A stretch of 5,578 nt of DNA from Rhizobium sp. Q54 (lineage in GTDB: Bacteria > Pseudomonadota > Alphaproteobacteria > Rhizobiales > Beijerinckiaceae). The stretch covers positions 1-5,578 of the forward strand of contig CAMDKB010000310.1 in the NCBI GenBank assembly GCA_945901195.1, in the 5' to 3' direction. The notes beneath the pieces were generated by a model, which saw nothing but the letters and a program-made list of their open reading frames with translations, was not told the origin of the DNA and searched no databases. Positions 4,623 to 5,578 of the stretch are shown in pieces. Position numbers and translations under genes: made by a program. The first letter of the stretch is position 1; each line of letters opens with the position of its first letter.

Positions 4623-5578
4623 AATGGAAAAGTCATAATTTTTTCTGATTACGCATAAACGTCAGCCAGCTTTAGCATCTTGTATGGCATCGGCGCCGTC
4701 CTGACGGAGACGTAGGCGAGCCGGGTGATCATCGTTTCGAGATGATACCGTCGGTTGAAACGGTATTCGAATTCGGCGAGATAGCGGGGCACGTGTTTCG
4801 CGCGCACCGCTCTGTACGTGTCGGTGATTGCCGCCTTGATGTTGCCGAGGACCGTATTGACCCATTTGAACTCCGGTCTTTTCACTGATTTTGCGCCGCC
4901 GCCGGTGTTGATGGGAACATGCGTGCACCCAGCCTCGGTGACCGCGGTGAAGCAGGCAAGCCCGTCGGAGGTGACATCCGCGTCGGCGGCGAGCGCCGTG
5001 CTGGCGAGTTTTCCAATGGCGACCTTGCGAAAGCCCACGACGCGGCGAAGAAAAATCTGATCCGGCTTGCCGTCGTCGGTTGTCGCGACAGCGGCGACGA
5101 ATGCGGTCTTGCCCGCCGCTCCGCGACCGCGCCTACCGGGACGGACGCCGCCCATGAAGGCGTCGTCCATTTGCACGTTGCCTTTCAGGCGCCTGGAGGC
5201 GTTCCGCTCGATCATCACTTGCGCGAGTTTGTGCTTGAGAATCCATGCCGTAGTCTGGGTGACGCCGAGACGACGGCCCAACTCAATGCTGGAAATGCCC
5301 TGTTTGGATTGCGTGAGGTGATACATCGCGCTGAACCAGGCGCGCAGGGGCAGCTTGCTGGCGGCGAAGACGGTTCCCGCCTTGACCGACGTTTGCTTGC
5401 GACACGCATCGCACTGATACAGTGCCCGCTCACCGCGTCTGACGATGCAATGATCGCGGCCTTCGCAATCTGGGCAGACAAAACCGTCGGGCCACCGCCA
5501 TTGCACGAGCGCGGCATGGCAAAGCGCTTCCGATCCGTACAATTCATTGAACTGGGACTCGCTCATGCCTTTCTGAAA
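4623..5578 (-). mobile_element. IS1595-family insertion sequence (partial; far end outside window)
   Basis: The presence of a complete IS1595 transposase implies an element whose transposase-start end lies beyond 5578 and whose gene-distal end lies between the stop at 4649 and the rfbC ribosome site near 4608. The inner boundary given is approximate because the terminal repeat cannot be recognised with only one end in view. The family usually makes 8-base target duplications, which cannot be tested here. Confidence 0.6.
4649..5566 (-). CDS. IS1595-family transposase, 305 residues
   Basis: This is a DDE-type transposase with an N-terminal zinc ribbon. The cysteines CPDC (31-34) and CDAC (52-55) form the probable zinc site. 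Residues about 88-112 (KQGISSIELGRRLGVTQTTA) are a helix-turn-helix that resembles the ISXO2/IS1595 start. The RNase H-like domain (about 125-275) carries MDDAFMGG (D134/D135), TSDGLACF (D201) and FKWVNTVLGNIK with N237 followed by K244 seven residues later. It ends with KHVPRYLAEFEYRFNRR (257-273), typical of the family. An asparagine where many DDE enzymes have glutamate is known in parts of this family, so the gene may still be active. The frame is complete. Its ribosome site is poor (AAAGG almost touching the ATG). It reads toward rfbC, stopping 52 bases before it, so read-through could feed the rml genes. Confidence 0.93.
   Translation of the reverse strand: MSESQFNELYGSEALCHAALVQWRWPDGFVCPDCEGRDHCIVRRGERALYQCDACRKQTSVKAGTVFAASKLPLRAWFSAMYHLTQSKQGISSIELGRRLGVTQTTAWILKHKLAQVMIERNASRRLKGNVQMDDAFMGGVRPGRRGRGAAGKTAFVAAVATTDDGKPDQIFLRRVVGFRKVAIGKLASTALAADADVTSDGLACFTAVTEAGCTHVPINTGGGAKSVKRPEFKWVNTVLGNIKAAITDTYRAVRAKHVPRYLAEFEYRFNRRYHLETMITRLAYVSVRTAPMPYKMLKLADVYA

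Noticed and set aside
1..5578. CRISPR array, toxin-antitoxin, phage defence or other new system
   Set aside because: No spaced short repeats and no defence-type genes are present. Every substantial coding region is accounted for by IS transposases or rml genes.

Overview
No previously undescribed system is evident in this window. It is an IS-rich accessory stretch enclosing the remains of a dTDP-L-rhamnose (rml/rfb) operon. The organism is most likely an alphaproteobacterium, perhaps Hyphomicrobiales (Rhizobiales). This is inferred from the generally high G+C, the protein style of the RmlB/C/D set, and the combination of IS types: an IS3 end beginning TGAACCGCCCCGGGTTT, an IS21 end with CTGGTACACTTTT repeats, and an IS1595 transposase of the WVNT...RYLAEF type. 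Genus-level assignment is not possible from the sequence alone. The setting could be a plasmid or a chromosomal island.

Layout from left to right. Positions 1-146 are the end of an IS3-family element, with the first 31 codons of its OrfA on the minus strand and its terminal repeat ending at 146. It abuts, and appears to be inserted into, the istB gene of an IS21-family element. The last 64 codons of istB (147-341), a long inverted repeat, a terminator-like hairpin and the IS21 terminal tandem repeats follow up to about 501. A 15-base spacer leads to an apparently intact IS4/IS5-type element (about 517-1955) with matching terminal inverted repeats and a 377-residue DDE transposase on the plus strand. 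A short orphan stretch (1956-2037) separates that element from the operon.

The operon is on the minus strand in the order rfbC (rmlC), rfbB (rmlB), rfbD (rmlD), rfbA (rmlA). All three junctions are 4-base ATGA overlaps, so the genes are probably translationally coupled. rfbC, rfbB and rfbD look intact. rfbA is cut off after about 15 codons and its reading frame runs into foreign sequence, stopping exactly at the edge of the IS4/IS5-type element. Upstream of rfbC, a partial IS1595-family element (transposase 4649-5566, minus strand) leaves only 52 bases before the rfbC start.

The four Rml enzymes normally convert glucose-1-phosphate plus dTTP to dTDP-L-rhamnose for O-antigen, exopolysaccharide or glycosylation. 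Here the first step (RmlA) is lost locally, and the operon's native promoter is absent or squeezed into the gap next to the IS1595 gene. The locus therefore needs an RmlA copy elsewhere and possibly IS-derived transcription, or it is a decaying remnant.
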